From positions 1 to 38,323 of the forward strand of contig JANPEZ010000017.1 of assembly GCA_031423155.1 (NCBI GenBank): a stretch of DNA of 38,323 nt, written 5' to 3'. The first letter of the stretch is position 1; each line of letters opens with the position of its first letter. This stretch comes from JANPEZ01 sp031423155 (GTDB lineage: Bacteria > Actinomycetota > UBA4738 > HRBIN12). Positions 1 to 8,514 of the stretch are shown piece by piece. A program made the translations under genes and the position numbers. The notes under the pieces are model-generated. The model had not been told where the DNA came from, ran no database searches, and saw only the letters and a program-made list of their open reading frames with translations.

Positions 1-1470
1 CCCTTGAGGCCGCGCACCGCCAGGGCATCGTCCACCGAGACATCAAGCCGGAGAACATCTTGGTCACGACCGAAGGGGTCGTTAAGGTCGCCGACTTCGG
101 TCTGGCGCGCGCGTACGCCGACGGGCGCGCGACGCAGGCGGGAACCGTTACCGGCACCGTCCAGTACCTGGCGCCCGAGCAGATCCGCGGCGAGCCGGCC
201 GACCCCCGAAGCGACCTCTACTCGCTCGGGATCGTCTCCTACGAGATGCTGACCGGCCGATTGCCGTTCACCGGCGAGACCGCCATGGCCATCGCCTACA
301 AGCATCTTTCCGATCGCGTTCCGCGCCCTTCGTCCGTGATGCCCTCACTACCCGAAGACCTCGATGCCTTCGTAACGAGCGCGACCGACCGCGACCGCGA
401 ACTTCGCCCCGAATCGGCTGAGGAGATGCGCCGGGACCTCGAACGGCTCGCCTACTCACTGCCGCCCGCCCGATCGTTGGCCGCACTCGTCGGCGATTCC
501 CCTGAGGTGGTCCCCGCCGCGCCGGCAACCGGGGCCAAACCCCCCCCCCCCGGTCACCCCCCCGGGGGACGCGCGCACCCCCACGCGCGGGGGGCGTGGG
601 TTCTGCGGCCGTTTGCTGTTGCCCGCCGCGCGGGGGGCGACCGCCTGGGGCGCCTGGACCTATCTCGTGCCTCATCAGGTCTCGGTCCCCTCGTTGATCG
701 GGCAGAGGGTCGAGGACGCTCGAGCGACACTCGTGGACGCCGGCTTCACAGTGAAGATGGGCCCCGGCGAATACTCGCTGCGGCAAGAGGCCGGCACGGT
801 GCTGCACATCTCTCCCCCGCCGGGAACTTCTCTCGGCAAGGGCGCAACCGTCACGATCATCCCTTCGCTGGGTCCTCAACCCGTCGAGGTTCTGAAGATC
901 TCCGATGTGACCCTCGAAGCAGCACGGCGCACACTCACAGAGGCCGGCTTCAAGGTCGGCGGCCAGATCGAGCGCTACAGCGACACCGTCGCCGCCGGCC
1001 GCGTTATCGGCACCAAGCCGGCAAGCGCGGCGATGGCCCCTGAGCGCTCGGAGATCGCCTTGATCGTAAGTAAGGGCCCGCCTCCGGTACCTGTGCCTGC
1101 TGTTGTCGGAAAGGCCATAGACGCGGCGACGGCGGCTCTGCAGGATCTGCACTTCGTCGTCAAGGTCGAGGGAAAGTTCTCCGCCACGATCGCTCGCGAT
1201 GAGGTCATCACCCAAGATCCGAAGGCCGGCTCGGAGCTGCAACCGGGTGAAACGGTGACCCTCGTCGTCTCCCTGGGGCCCAAGAGTTTCCCGATGCCGA
1301 ACCTCGTCGGGATGAGCGTCAACGCAGCTAAAGCCAGAGCCGCCGAGTTGGGACTGCAGGTGACCGCTCTGGCCATCCCGGGCGGAACCGGGCAGACAGT
1401 GGCCACGCAGATCCCGACGGCCGGCTCGACCGTCAAGTACGGCACGACCATCACGATCTACTACGCGTGA
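1..1470 (+). CDS. pknB: PASTA-domain Ser/Thr protein kinase (PknB/StkP type), 5' partial and frameshifted
   Basis: Membrane Ser/Thr kinase that couples cell-wall sensing to phosphorylation. Reading from position 3, the window opens inside the catalytic loop (HRDIKPEN). It continues through the Mg-binding DFG, an activation loop rich in Thr and the APEQ motif, and the C-lobe ends near position 520. Four PASTA repeats follow at about 680-1470 (for example VPSLIGQ, VPAVVGK, MPNLVGM). The kinase and PASTA parts lie in different frames. The shift falls at the 12-C run at 540-551, and one C fewer would restore a single frame. The transmembrane helix expected just before the PASTA repeats is poorly formed (around 600-670), so this low-complexity stretch may hold more than one error. 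The N-lobe is outside the window. The family is certain; whether the gene is really broken, phase-variable or mis-sequenced is open. Confidence 0.85.
540..551 (+). repeat. 12-C homopolymer at the kinase frameshift
   Basis: Uninterrupted run of 12 C, followed within 50 bases by further C and G runs. It is the point where the kinase frame (codon starts divisible by three) must give way to the PASTA frame. It could be a sequencing or assembly error or a slippage-prone tract. Confidence 0.8.
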
Positions 1471-2297
1471 GGTTCGGCGCCCACGTCAGCCGCAAGAGCG
1501 CAGGCGTTGCGGGCGCGGTCTCCGAAACCAAGCTGCGAGGAGCCGACGCTGCCCAGATCTTCATCTCGAACCCGCGTGGTTGGGCACCTCCCCGCTACAC
1601 CGACGAAGAGGCCGCCGCGTTCCGTGAAGGTTGGGCTGCAAGCGGTCTGGGGCCGCTGATAGCCCACTCGCCTTATCTGGTGAACATCGCTTCGCCCAAG
1701 CCGGACATGCTCGCCAAATCACGAGGCCTGGCGGTTCGCCAGGTCGAGACGTGTGAACAGCTCGGGGTCGACGTCATCGTCTTCCACTCCGGGGCCGGCG
1801 GCCCGGGCGAGCCAGGCGAAGCGCTTGAGCGAGCGGCCGCGACTCTTCGGATCGCGCTGGAGAGCTCGAGCGCGACGACCGTCTCGGTAGAGCTGATGGC
1901 CGGAACCGCGGGAGCGGTCGCCTCGAAACTCAGTGAAGCCGCACGCCTCCTGGAAGGTGTCGGCGACGAGAGACTCGCTATCACTCTCGACACCTGCCAC
2001 CTCTTCGCGGCCGGCTACGCGCTGAACGAAGCAGCCGGTGTCTCGGACTTCTTCGACGAGCTGAAGTCGCTCGATCTGACGGATCGCGTAGCCGCGGTCC
2101 ACGCGAACGACTCCATGTATCCGTCCGGCGAGCACCGCGACCGTCACGAGAACATCGGCGACGGCCACATAGGCATCGATGGCTGGTGCGCGATCCTTGG
2201 GCGCCCCGAGGTCTCCGACTGGACGTTCATCCTGGAAACGCCCGGCGATGCCGAGCGTCAGGGGAGAGACATAGAGACTCTGAGAGTTCTCGCCTAG
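1467..2297 (+). CDS. nfo: Endonuclease IV (AP endonuclease family 2)
   Basis: Metal-dependent apurinic/apyrimidinic endonuclease of base-excision repair, TIM-barrel fold, 276 aa (usual family length about 280). Family signatures are clear: LDTCHLFAAGY near residue 172, and HANDSMYPSGEHRDRHENIG near 212, which carries the His/Asp/Glu zinc ligands. The N-terminus (FGAHVS) is typical. The GTG start overlaps the kinase TGA in a GTGA junction, so the two genes are probably translationally coupled. The TAG stop interlocks with the TAG of the convergent molybdoenzyme gene in one CTAG. Confidence 0.95.
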   Translation: MRFGAHVSRKSAGVAGAVSETKLRGADAAQIFISNPRGWAPPRYTDEEAAAFREGWAASGLGPLIAHSPYLVNIASPKPDMLAKSRGLAVRQVETCEQLGVDVIVFHSGAGGPGEPGEALERAAATLRIALESSSATTVSVELMAGTAGAVASKLSEAARLLEGVGDERLAITLDTCHLFAAGYALNEAAGVSDFFDELKSLDLTDRVAAVHANDSMYPSGEHRDRHENIGDGHIGIDGWCAILGRPEVSDWTFILETPGDAERQGRDIETLRVLA

Positions 2298-2917
2298 GGC
2301 TCCATCTCGGCGCGGGGGCCTTCCTGGTAGCTGTAGCGCTCCTCGCCGAAGGGCTCACCGTGGATGTGGTAGCCGCGAACCTCCCAGAAGCCCCGCTTGT
2401 TGTGCTTGGCGAACTCAAGGCCCGTTAGCCACTTCGCGCTCTTCCAGGCGTAACGCTTCGGAACCACCAACCGCAGCGGCCAGCCGTGATCGGGCGAAAG
2501 ATCCTGTCCCCCGTTCTGCCAGGCGACGAGGACGTCGTCATCGTCCATCGCCGCCAGCGAAAGGTTCGAGGTGTAGCCGTAGGCGCAGTGCGCGATGACC
2601 CACTTGGCGTCGGCCTGCGGCTTGGCTCTTTCCATCAACGTCCTGAACGACACTCCCGTCCACGTGTTGTCCAGGGTCGTCCATCCGGTGACGCAGTGCA
2701 TGTCGGCGTCGATGGTCACGTTGGGCAGGGCGCGAAGCTCTTGGTAGGAAAGCGTGAAAGGCTCCTCGACCAGGCCCGAGACCTCCAGGTCCCACTTCTT
2801 GCCGTCGAAGTTCGGGATCGGTCCGTAGTGAAGCACGGGCCAGGTCTTGACCAGTCTCTGGCCCGGAGGAACGCGCCCGGCTACCTCCTCCGGAAGGTTC
2901 TTGGCGAACAAGGTCAT
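2294..2917 (-). CDS. Sulfite-oxidase-like molybdopterin oxidoreductase
   Basis: Member of the oxidoreductase molybdopterin-binding family (YedY/MsrP and sulfite oxidase fold), 207 aa. The MHCVTGW motif near residue 70 supplies the Cys that ligates molybdenum. Later segments SPDHGWPLRL and YAWKSAKWLTG are typical of the cofactor pocket. There is no twin-arginine signal, so it looks cytoplasmic, unlike MsrP. The substrate cannot be told. The start is taken as the ATG at 2917, which overlaps the stop of the upstream aldolase (ATGA); a frame extension to 2956 lies inside the aldolase and is unlikely. It shares only a molybdenum requirement with the formate dehydrogenase locus further right. Confidence 0.9.
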   Translation of the reverse strand: MTLFAKNLPEEVAGRVPPGQRLVKTWPVLHYGPIPNFDGKKWDLEVSGLVEEPFTLSYQELRALPNVTIDADMHCVTGWTTLDNTWTGVSFRTLMERAKPQADAKWVIAHCAYGYTSNLSLAAMDDDDVLVAWQNGGQDLSPDHGWPLRLVVPKRYAWKSAKWLTGLEFAKHNKRGFWEVRGYHIHGEPFGEERYSYQEGPRAEMEP

Positions 2918-3972
2918 CGGTCCTCCTTCGCGGCATCGGCCGCGATGGATCTCCACGCATCGAGCGCGAGGGCGAGGCCATCATCGTCAACGTCCAGGTG
3001 AGTGACCATCCGGACTTTGCCCGCCTCATGGGTCGCTCCGACCCCGAGCGCCTTCAGCCTCTCGATGGTCTCGATCATCCCCAGCCCCACCGCTTCCGTG
3101 TCGACCAAGACCATGTTCGTTTCAACCTGAGCTAGATCCACCGAACCGGGGATGGCCTCTCCGACGGCCTCGGCCAGCCGACATGCCCGCTCATGGTCCT
3201 CGTGCAGGCGCTTGGGACCCTCTTCAAGGGCGATCAGACCCGCCGCGGCCATGATCCCGGCCTGGCGCCATGCACCGCCGTAGAGGATCTTCAAGCGGCG
3301 GGCCTCCCGGATCTGCTCGGCGCTCGCGCAGATCAAAGACCCGATGGGAGCGCCGAGTCCCTTGGAGACACAGAACATGGTGGTGTTGGCCTCGCGCGTC
3401 CATTCGATCGGTTCGACCCCCGCTGCCACCGCCGCGTTGAAGATCCGCGCGCCATCCAAGTGAACCGGGACGCCGGCGTCGTCGGCGACCTTGCGGACGG
3501 CACGCATCTCCTCGACGGACATGACGAGCCCACCGGTGTGTCCCAGCGTGTTCTCGGCGCAGAGCAGGTCGATAACTTCGACGTCATAGTAGGTGTCCGC
3601 CTCGAGCAGCTCTCGCGCCAGCTCAGCCGTCATACCCCGGGGCGAATGAGCGGTGCGGAAGGCTATTCCTGCGAGAGCCGCCGAGGTCATGACCTCGGTG
3701 GTAGCCACGTGCGCGCCGGCCTCGGCCGCTATCAGATGCCCTGCACCGGAGAAGTTCAGGCGGATCCCGATCTGGTTGGCCATGGTCCCCGTTGGAACGA
3801 AGAGGGCGGCCTCCTTGCCGGTGACTTCGGCGGCGCGCTCCTGCAGCAGGTTCACCGTGGGATCGTCGCCGTACCAGTCGTCGCCGACCTCGGCCTCGGC
3901 CATCGCACGGCGCATCGCCGGCGAGGGCTTGGTGACCGTGTCCGAACGAAGGTCAACGCGATAGGTCGTCAT
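2914..3972 (-). CDS. ltaE: Low-specificity L-threonine aldolase
   Basis: PLP-dependent fold-type I enzyme cleaving L-threonine or L-allo-threonine to glycine and acetaldehyde; 352 aa against about 335-350 for the family. Visible motifs are DLRSDTVT at the N-terminus, PTGTMANQ near 63, HLDGARIFNA near 170 (PLP Asp), and CVSKGLGAPIGS near 200, with the Schiff-base Lys. A -10-like TAGAAT sits 8 bases before the ATG at 3972, which favours this start over the in-frame GTG at 3978. It overlaps the sulfite-oxidase-like gene by four bases. The glycine produced could feed C1 metabolism, but no direct link is visible. Confidence 0.93.
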   Translation of the reverse strand: MTTYRVDLRSDTVTKPSPAMRRAMAEAEVGDDWYGDDPTVNLLQERAAEVTGKEAALFVPTGTMANQIGIRLNFSGAGHLIAAEAGAHVATTEVMTSAALAGIAFRTAHSPRGMTAELARELLEADTYYDVEVIDLLCAENTLGHTGGLVMSVEEMRAVRKVADDAGVPVHLDGARIFNAAVAAGVEPIEWTREANTTMFCVSKGLGAPIGSLICASAEQIREARRLKILYGGAWRQAGIMAAAGLIALEEGPKRLHEDHERACRLAEAVGEAIPGSVDLAQVETNMVLVDTEAVGLGMIETIERLKALGVGATHEAGKVRMVTHLDVDDDGLALALDAWRSIAADAAKEDR

Positions 3973-3980
3973 AGCCACCG

Positions 3981-3986
3981 ATTCTA
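3981..3986 (-). promoter_or_regulatory. -10 box of the threonine aldolase gene
   Basis: TAGAAT (5 of 6 with TATAAT) on the minus strand, 8 bases before the ATG. The spacing implies a leaderless or nearly leaderless transcript. Confidence 0.5.
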
Positions 3987-4015
3987 GCCGTGAGTCCCGC
4001 GAACGCTCCCGGTCG

Positions 4016-5041
4016 CTAGCCGAAGAAGACCTCGGCCGCGCGGTACAGATCCGCCGGGACGACCTTGCGGGTTGCCACGGCTTCGCTCAGCGAGATATCC
4101 ACGATCTCCGATCCGCGCAGCGCCACCATGCGCCCCCAGCCCCCGGCCGAGGCCAGATCGACAGCCGCCAGCCCGAGCCGGGTAGCCAGAACCCGGTCGA
4201 AGGCGACCGGGGAACCGCCACGCTGGACGTGTCCCAGAATGGTTACGCGGGTCTCGTATCCCGTGCGCTTCTCGATCTCGGGCGCGATGACCTGAGATAT
4301 CCCACCCAGCCGGGGGAACCCGTTCGCGTCCAGTTCGTACTCAGGGAGTTCCAACGAACCCTCGATGGGCACGGCACCTTCGGCGATGACCACTATCGAG
4401 AAGGAACTGCGGGTCATGTGCCGGTGTCGCAGATGCCGGCAGACCTCCTCGATGTCGAAGGGCTGCTCGGGGATCAAGATCGCGTCCGCTCCGCCGGCCA
4501 GGCCTGCGTAGAGAGCGATCCATCCGGCGTGACGGCCCATGACTTCGACGAGGATCACGCGGTCATGGCTCTCCGCGGTCGAATGCACCCGGTCTATGGC
4601 GTCGGTCGCCACCTGGACCGCTGTGTGGAACCCGACCGTGAAGTCGTTACCGGCCAGATCGTTGTCGATGGTCTTGGGGATCCCTACCACCGGAACCGCC
4701 CCGGATGCGAGCTTGGCTGCCGCTTCGAGGGTTCCTTCTCCTCCGATGGCGATGAACCCGTCGAGTCCGCGGGAGGCCAGCGTGTGACCGATGCGTTCGA
4801 CACCGCCCTCGACGTTGTGCGGGTTCGTGCCGGAACTCCCCAGGATGGTTCCGCCGCGATGCAGGATGCCCGAGACGGACTCGATCGTGAGGGCCTCGCC
4901 TTCGTCTTCCATGACCCCTCGCCAGCCGTCGCGGAAACCGACGATCTCGTGACCGAGGGGTTCGCTCTTCCTGACGATCGCGCGGATGACGGCGTTCAGT
5001 CCAGGACAGTCGCCGCCGCCGGTGAGAACTCCGATGCGCAT
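4016..5041 (-). CDS. pfkA: 6-phosphofructokinase
   Basis: Phosphorylates fructose 6-phosphate at C1 in glycolysis; 341 aa, as in other actinobacterial PFKs. The nucleotide-binding N-terminus is GVLTGGGDCPGLNAVIR. The GGEGT motif near residue 100 has Gly at the position that separates ATP-users (Gly) from pyrophosphate-users (Asp). PKTIDND near 122 keeps Lys, as in the mixed (group III) class. MGRHAGW and GHVQRGGSP are the fructose phosphate-binding segments. ATP is therefore the likelier donor, by inference from these residues. A TAACCT box lies 6 bases before the ATG, so the mRNA is probably leaderless. Confidence 0.95.
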   Translation of the reverse strand: MRIGVLTGGGDCPGLNAVIRAIVRKSEPLGHEIVGFRDGWRGVMEDEGEALTIESVSGILHRGGTILGSSGTNPHNVEGGVERIGHTLASRGLDGFIAIGGEGTLEAAAKLASGAVPVVGIPKTIDNDLAGNDFTVGFHTAVQVATDAIDRVHSTAESHDRVILVEVMGRHAGWIALYAGLAGGADAILIPEQPFDIEEVCRHLRHRHMTRSSFSIVVIAEGAVPIEGSLELPEYELDANGFPRLGGISQVIAPEIEKRTGYETRVTILGHVQRGGSPVAFDRVLATRLGLAAVDLASAGGWGRMVALRGSEIVDISLSEAVATRKVVPADLYRAAEVFFG

Positions 5042-5047
5042 GGCTCC

Positions 5048-5053
5048 AGGTTA
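5048..5053 (-). promoter_or_regulatory. -10 box of pfkA
   Basis: TAACCT on the minus strand, separated from the ATG by 6 bases, fitting the TANNNT leaderless pattern repeated across the window. Confidence 0.45.
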
Positions 5054-5077
5054 CTCCCGGTGCGGCGGGGCAGGGCT

Positions 5078-5239
5078 TTAGGAGTCCTCGCCCTCTTCTT
5101 CGGCGTCCTCTCCCGTTCCTTCGGAGCGGCGCTTCATCACCTGGTACCAGCTGTCCTCGTAGGAGGGCTCGTCCTTCTTCGGAGGAGCCTTCTCCTCCTC
5201 GGCTTCGGCTTCGCCGTTTCTGTCTTTGGGGGTCTCCAT
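5078..5239 (-). CDS. Small acidic hypothetical protein (53 aa)
   Basis: Not recognised. The product is 53 aa and strongly charged, with Glu/Lys-rich flanks (EAEAEEEKAPPKK; EDAEEEGEDS) around a short more conserved-looking core (EDSWYQVMKRR). It is probably disordered and soluble. The start at 5239 is chosen because a TATGCT box lies 8 bases upstream, the leaderless pattern seen before several certain genes. A longer frame to 5311 has an implausible N-terminus. The gene ends 36 bases before pfkA on the same strand. Confidence 0.55.
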   Translation of the reverse strand: METPKDRNGEAEAEEEKAPPKKDEPSYEDSWYQVMKRRSEGTGEDAEEEGEDS

Positions 5240-5247
5240 GGGGCGAC

Positions 5248-5253
5248 AGCATA
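5248..5253 (-). promoter_or_regulatory. -10 box of the small acidic protein gene
   Basis: TATGCT on the minus strand, 8 bases before the ATG at 5239. Confidence 0.4.
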
Positions 5254-5349
5254 CCCACGGGTCTGGCCATAGCAACAGACCCCGACCGGGTGGTTCGAGG
5301 GCGGGCCTCATGCCTTTGAGTACGATGACCCCAGGAGGTCGATGATCCG

Positions 5350-5487
5350 ATGCTCGCCTGGGGTTTCCTGGAGTTCTTCTTCGCGGGGATGCTTTCGTTC
5401 CTCGTACTGGTCGTGAGCGGTTTCGCCGGGTTCGTGGCCCTGCAGTTGATCCGAAACCCCGGCCGGCGCGGTCGCCCGCGGGCCTAG
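5350..5487 (+). CDS. Small single-pass membrane protein (45 aa)
   Basis: Begins MLAWGFLEFFFAGM. One hydrophobic helix covers about residues 3-33, and the tail is basic (IRNPGRRGRPRA). This positive-inside pattern suggests the C-terminus faces the cytoplasm. A strong AGGAGG at 5333-5338, 11 bases before the ATG, supports translation. The TAG stop directly abuts the TAG of the convergent EEP gene. Function unknown; no homologue recognised. Confidence 0.6.
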   Translation: MLAWGFLEFFFAGMLSFLVLVVSGFAGFVALQLIRNPGRRGRPRA

Positions 5488-6144
5488 CTAGAGGGTCAGC
5501 TCCGCGGCGACGGGGCGATGATCGGAGGCGTCCGCCTGCTCCACCCAGACCTTGGTCACTGAGATGTCCTTCGAGGCGAACAGGTAGTCGATCCGCTCGT
5601 TCTCGCCGGCGTGGGTGACTCCTGTGTCGGAGCTACCCGCGAGCCAGACGTCGTTGAGATGACTTCCCAGTCGCTCGATCGCCGGCGACTGCGGTCCCGT
5701 ATTCAGATCGCCCCCTACGAGCACCGTCCCCTCGAGCATCTGGCAGATCCCGATCAGCTCCCCGATATGCCGGCCTCGCTCCGAGCCGGGGAGTCCAAGG
5801 TGCACCGAGACCGCCCAAAGGCCGCCGCTCTTCCCCTCCACTCGGGCGATCATCGCGCCGCGGGGATAGAAGAACGTTTCCTGCGAGAACCTGTGCTGGC
5901 GGCTCGAAACCAGCCTCAACGGAGGGCGAACCAGAGCCGCGTCCTTGACGCGTCTCCTGAACGGACTGAGGGGATCTGCCGCCGCGTCCATCCCGACGGC
6001 GATGGCGAACCGGCGGAGCCTCTCGCGGGACCCCGTTTCCTGCAGGAGGAGCACATCGGGTTCCAGCCTCCGGACGACTTCGGCCACTCGGTCCAACCCG
6101 CCGCGGAAACCACGGACGTTGTAGGTGACGGCCTTAAGGTTCAC
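5488..6144 (-). CDS. Endonuclease/exonuclease/phosphatase (EEP) family protein
   Basis: Metal-dependent phosphoesterase of the DNase I / exonuclease III fold, 218 aa. Catalytic motifs appear in order: TYNVRG near residue 7, LLLQE near 33 (metal Glu), SVHL near 112, GGDLN near 143, RIDYLFAS near 184 and SDHRPV near 208 (catalytic Asp-His). No signal peptide or DNA-binding extension is visible, so the substrate (nucleic acid, lipid or small phosphoester) is undetermined. The GTG start overlaps the carbamate kinase stop (GTGA), which places it at the end of that operon. Confidence 0.88.
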   Translation of the reverse strand: MNLKAVTYNVRGFRGGLDRVAEVVRRLEPDVLLLQETGSRERLRRFAIAVGMDAAADPLSPFRRRVKDAALVRPPLRLVSSRQHRFSQETFFYPRGAMIARVEGKSGGLWAVSVHLGLPGSERGRHIGELIGICQMLEGTVLVGGDLNTGPQSPAIERLGSHLNDVWLAGSSDTGVTHAGENERIDYLFASKDISVTKVWVEQADASDHRPVAAELTL

Positions 6145-7079
6145 GGGTTCGAGATCGTGGTTCCGGCACGGCCTGCCAGCGCTTCGGCGGCGTCGTCGAG
6201 GTCCGCTACGACGGCGCGGGAGCCCCCTCCTTCCACGAAGCCCACGGCCGCAAGGACCTTGGGGCCCATGGAACCTGCGCCGAACTCGCCGACCTTGGCC
6301 AGGGCATGCGCCTCTTCGGTGCTCATGTGATCGATATCTTCGGGCATCAGGGTTCCGTAGCCCCGTTGGATGCGTTTGACGTCGGTGAGGATCAGCAGAA
6401 CCGATGCCTCGACCTCCTTGGCCAAGATGGCGGCGGCCAGGTCTTTGTCGACCACACCCTCCTTGCCGATCAGGCGCGGGCCATCCTCGATGACGGGGAT
6501 TCCGCCGCCGCCGCTGGCGATCACGATGACGCCGTCGGCGACGAGCTGTTTCACGATCGGCGTCTCGACTATGGAGTAGGGCCTAGGGCTCGGAACGACG
6601 CGGCGCCAGCCGCCGTGAGGGTCGGCCTTCATCGTGTAACCGCGATCGGCCTCGAGCTCGTGGGCTTCGGCCTCCTCGTAGAACGGACCGACGAACTTCG
6701 TCGGCTTGGCGAATGCCGGGTCCTTCGGGCGGACGCGCGTCAGGGTCAGGATCGTCGCGACGGGCCGTTCCATCCCTCGTTCGAAGAAGACGTCGCCGAT
6801 GGTGACCTGGAGCAGGTAGCCGATCTGACCCTGGCTCTCGGCGCCGCATACGTCGAGCGGCATCGGGTGCACGACGTCGCGCGCGGCTTCTTGTTGCAGC
6901 AGGATCCGCCCCACCTGAGGGCCGTTGCCGTGGGTTACGACCACTTCCCAGCCCGCGGCCGCGATGTCGGCGATCTTCTCGGCGGCCTCTCGCGCGGCGC
7001 GGTACATCTCCTCGAAGGTGTCCTCGGCCCCCCGGCGGAGCAGCGCGTTGCCGCCGAGAGCGATGACCACACGCTCCAT
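6141..7079 (-). CDS. arcC: Carbamate kinase
   Basis: Reversible transfer of phosphate from carbamoyl phosphate to ADP; 312 aa, family length. Signatures include ALGGNALL at the N-terminus, THGNGPQVG near 50, and IASGGGGIPV near 203, followed by a DKDLAAAILA segment binding nucleotide. GEFGAGSMGPKV near 265 is typical of the family. The start is the ATG at 7079, six bases after the upstream gene. No arginine deiminase or carbamoyltransferase is in the window, so the carbamoyl phosphate source is unknown. The upstream partner is a cDPG-synthetase-like GTPase, apparently co-transcribed. Confidence 0.95.
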   Translation of the reverse strand: MERVVIALGGNALLRRGAEDTFEEMYRAAREAAEKIADIAAAGWEVVVTHGNGPQVGRILLQQEAARDVVHPMPLDVCGAESQGQIGYLLQVTIGDVFFERGMERPVATILTLTRVRPKDPAFAKPTKFVGPFYEEAEAHELEADRGYTMKADPHGGWRRVVPSPRPYSIVETPIVKQLVADGVIVIASGGGGIPVIEDGPRLIGKEGVVDKDLAAAILAKEVEASVLLILTDVKRIQRGYGTLMPEDIDHMSTEEAHALAKVGEFGAGSMGPKVLAAVGFVEGGGSRAVVADLDDAAEALAGRAGTTISNP

Positions 7080-7084
7080 AGCTA

Positions 7085-8398
7085 CTACCCCGTAACGGGC
7101 TTCAAGATATCGGCCAGCGAGGGCGAGTCGGGCAGGACCTCCAGGTCGTAGCGCACCCTGACGGCCGGCTTGTCGATCGTGATGATGCTCCGAAGGTCGA
7201 TCGGCGTGCCGATAACGACTACGTCCACGTCCGCCGCCGCGATGATCTTCTCCATCTCGGCGAGCTGGCCGTCGCTGTAGCCCATCGCAGGAAGAACCGG
7301 GCCGACGTCGTACTTGCGGAACGTCTCGTCTATCGAGCCGATGGCCCATGGCCTGGGATCGACGATCTCTGCCGCGCCCATCCTGCGCGCGGCGACGACG
7401 CCGGCGCCGAACTTCATCTCGCCATGCGTCAGGGTCGGGCCGTCCTCGACGACCAGAACCCGCTTGCCGGCGATCGCTGACGGATCGTCGGCGCTCACGG
7501 CGCTGTTCGCCTTGACCACCGTGGCGGCCGGGTTGACCTCGCGGATCGTGTCCTCCAGGGCGCCGATCTGCTCGGTGGAGGCCGAGTCCATCTTGTTGAT
7601 GACGATGACGTCGGCCATGCGCAGGTTCGCCTCGCCGGGGTGATACGCCATCTCATGTCCGACCCGCAGAGGGTCCGTCACAACGATGTGAACGGTCGGC
7701 CGGTAGAAGGGAAGGTCGTTGTTGCCTCCGTCCCAGAGCAGGACGTCGCACTCCTCCTGGGCCTGCGCCAGGATGTCGCCGTAGTCGACGCCCGCATAGA
7801 TGATCGTTCCCGAGGTGATGTGCGGCTCGTACTCCTCGCGCTCCTCGATCGTGGTGTCGTAGCGGTCCAAGTCGGACAGCTCGGCGTAGCGCTGGACGCG
7901 CTGGGCCTCGAGGTCCCCGTAGGGCATCGGGTGACGGACGGCGACGACCCTCTTGCCGGCGGACTTGAGGGCACCCGCGATGGCTCTTGTGGTCTGGCTC
8001 TTGCCGCAGCCGGTGCGGACGGCACAGACCGAGACGACCGGCACCTTGGCGTCGATCATCGTGTCCTCGGGACCGAGGAGCATGAAGTTCGCGCCGGCGG
8101 CCAGCGCCTCCGAGGCCTTGTGCATCACGTACTCGTGAGCCACGTCCGAGTACGAGAAGACGACATCGTCCACGTCCAGCTCGCGGATCAGGCGCGTCAG
8201 CTCGCTCTCGTCGTGGATCTGGATGCCGTCGGGGTAACGCTCCCCCGCCAAGGACGCCGGGTACTTGCGGTCGTTGATGTAAGGGATCTGGGTGGCTGTG
8301 AACGCGACGACGTCGACCCGCTGGTCACCGCGGAAGACGGTATTGAAGTTGTGGAAGTCTCGCCCTGCTGCTCCCATGATGAGTACTCGGCGCGCCAT
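7085..8398 (-). CDS. Cyclic 2,3-diphosphoglycerate synthetase-like P-loop GTPase
   Basis: 437 aa, resembling the family of the methanogen enzyme that cyclises 2,3-bisphosphoglycerate. The N-terminal Rossmann-like part (MGAAGRDFHNFN) is followed by a P-loop near residue 130 (VRTGCGKSQTT), a DGGNND segment near 214 and INKMDS near 261 resembling a G-protein NKxD site. The start at 8398 is preceded by AAAGGAT at normal spacing; the longer frame to 8578 is rejected. Bacterial members have no established role, and cDPG itself is not expected here. Its position immediately before arcC (6 bases) suggests a shared function, perhaps an activating NTPase for a metabolic enzyme. Family confident, function not. 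Confidence 0.8.
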   Translation of the reverse strand: MARRVLIMGAAGRDFHNFNTVFRGDQRVDVVAFTATQIPYINDRKYPASLAGERYPDGIQIHDESELTRLIRELDVDDVVFSYSDVAHEYVMHKASEALAAGANFMLLGPEDTMIDAKVPVVSVCAVRTGCGKSQTTRAIAGALKSAGKRVVAVRHPMPYGDLEAQRVQRYAELSDLDRYDTTIEEREEYEPHITSGTIIYAGVDYGDILAQAQEECDVLLWDGGNNDLPFYRPTVHIVVTDPLRVGHEMAYHPGEANLRMADVIVINKMDSASTEQIGALEDTIREVNPAATVVKANSAVSADDPSAIAGKRVLVVEDGPTLTHGEMKFGAGVVAARRMGAAEIVDPRPWAIGSIDETFRKYDVGPVLPAMGYSDGQLAEMEKIIAAADVDVVVIGTPIDLRSIITIDKPAVRVRYDLEVLPDSPSLADILKPVTG

Positions 8399-8514
8399 CG
8401 GCGGGATCCTTTCGGAAAGAGGTCTGATGCGCGAGACGGCACCGGGCGGGCCGTGTGTTCCTCGCTCTTCGTTCGGCAACATACCCCAGATGCGCGCGAG
8501 CGGCACCGGCGGCT

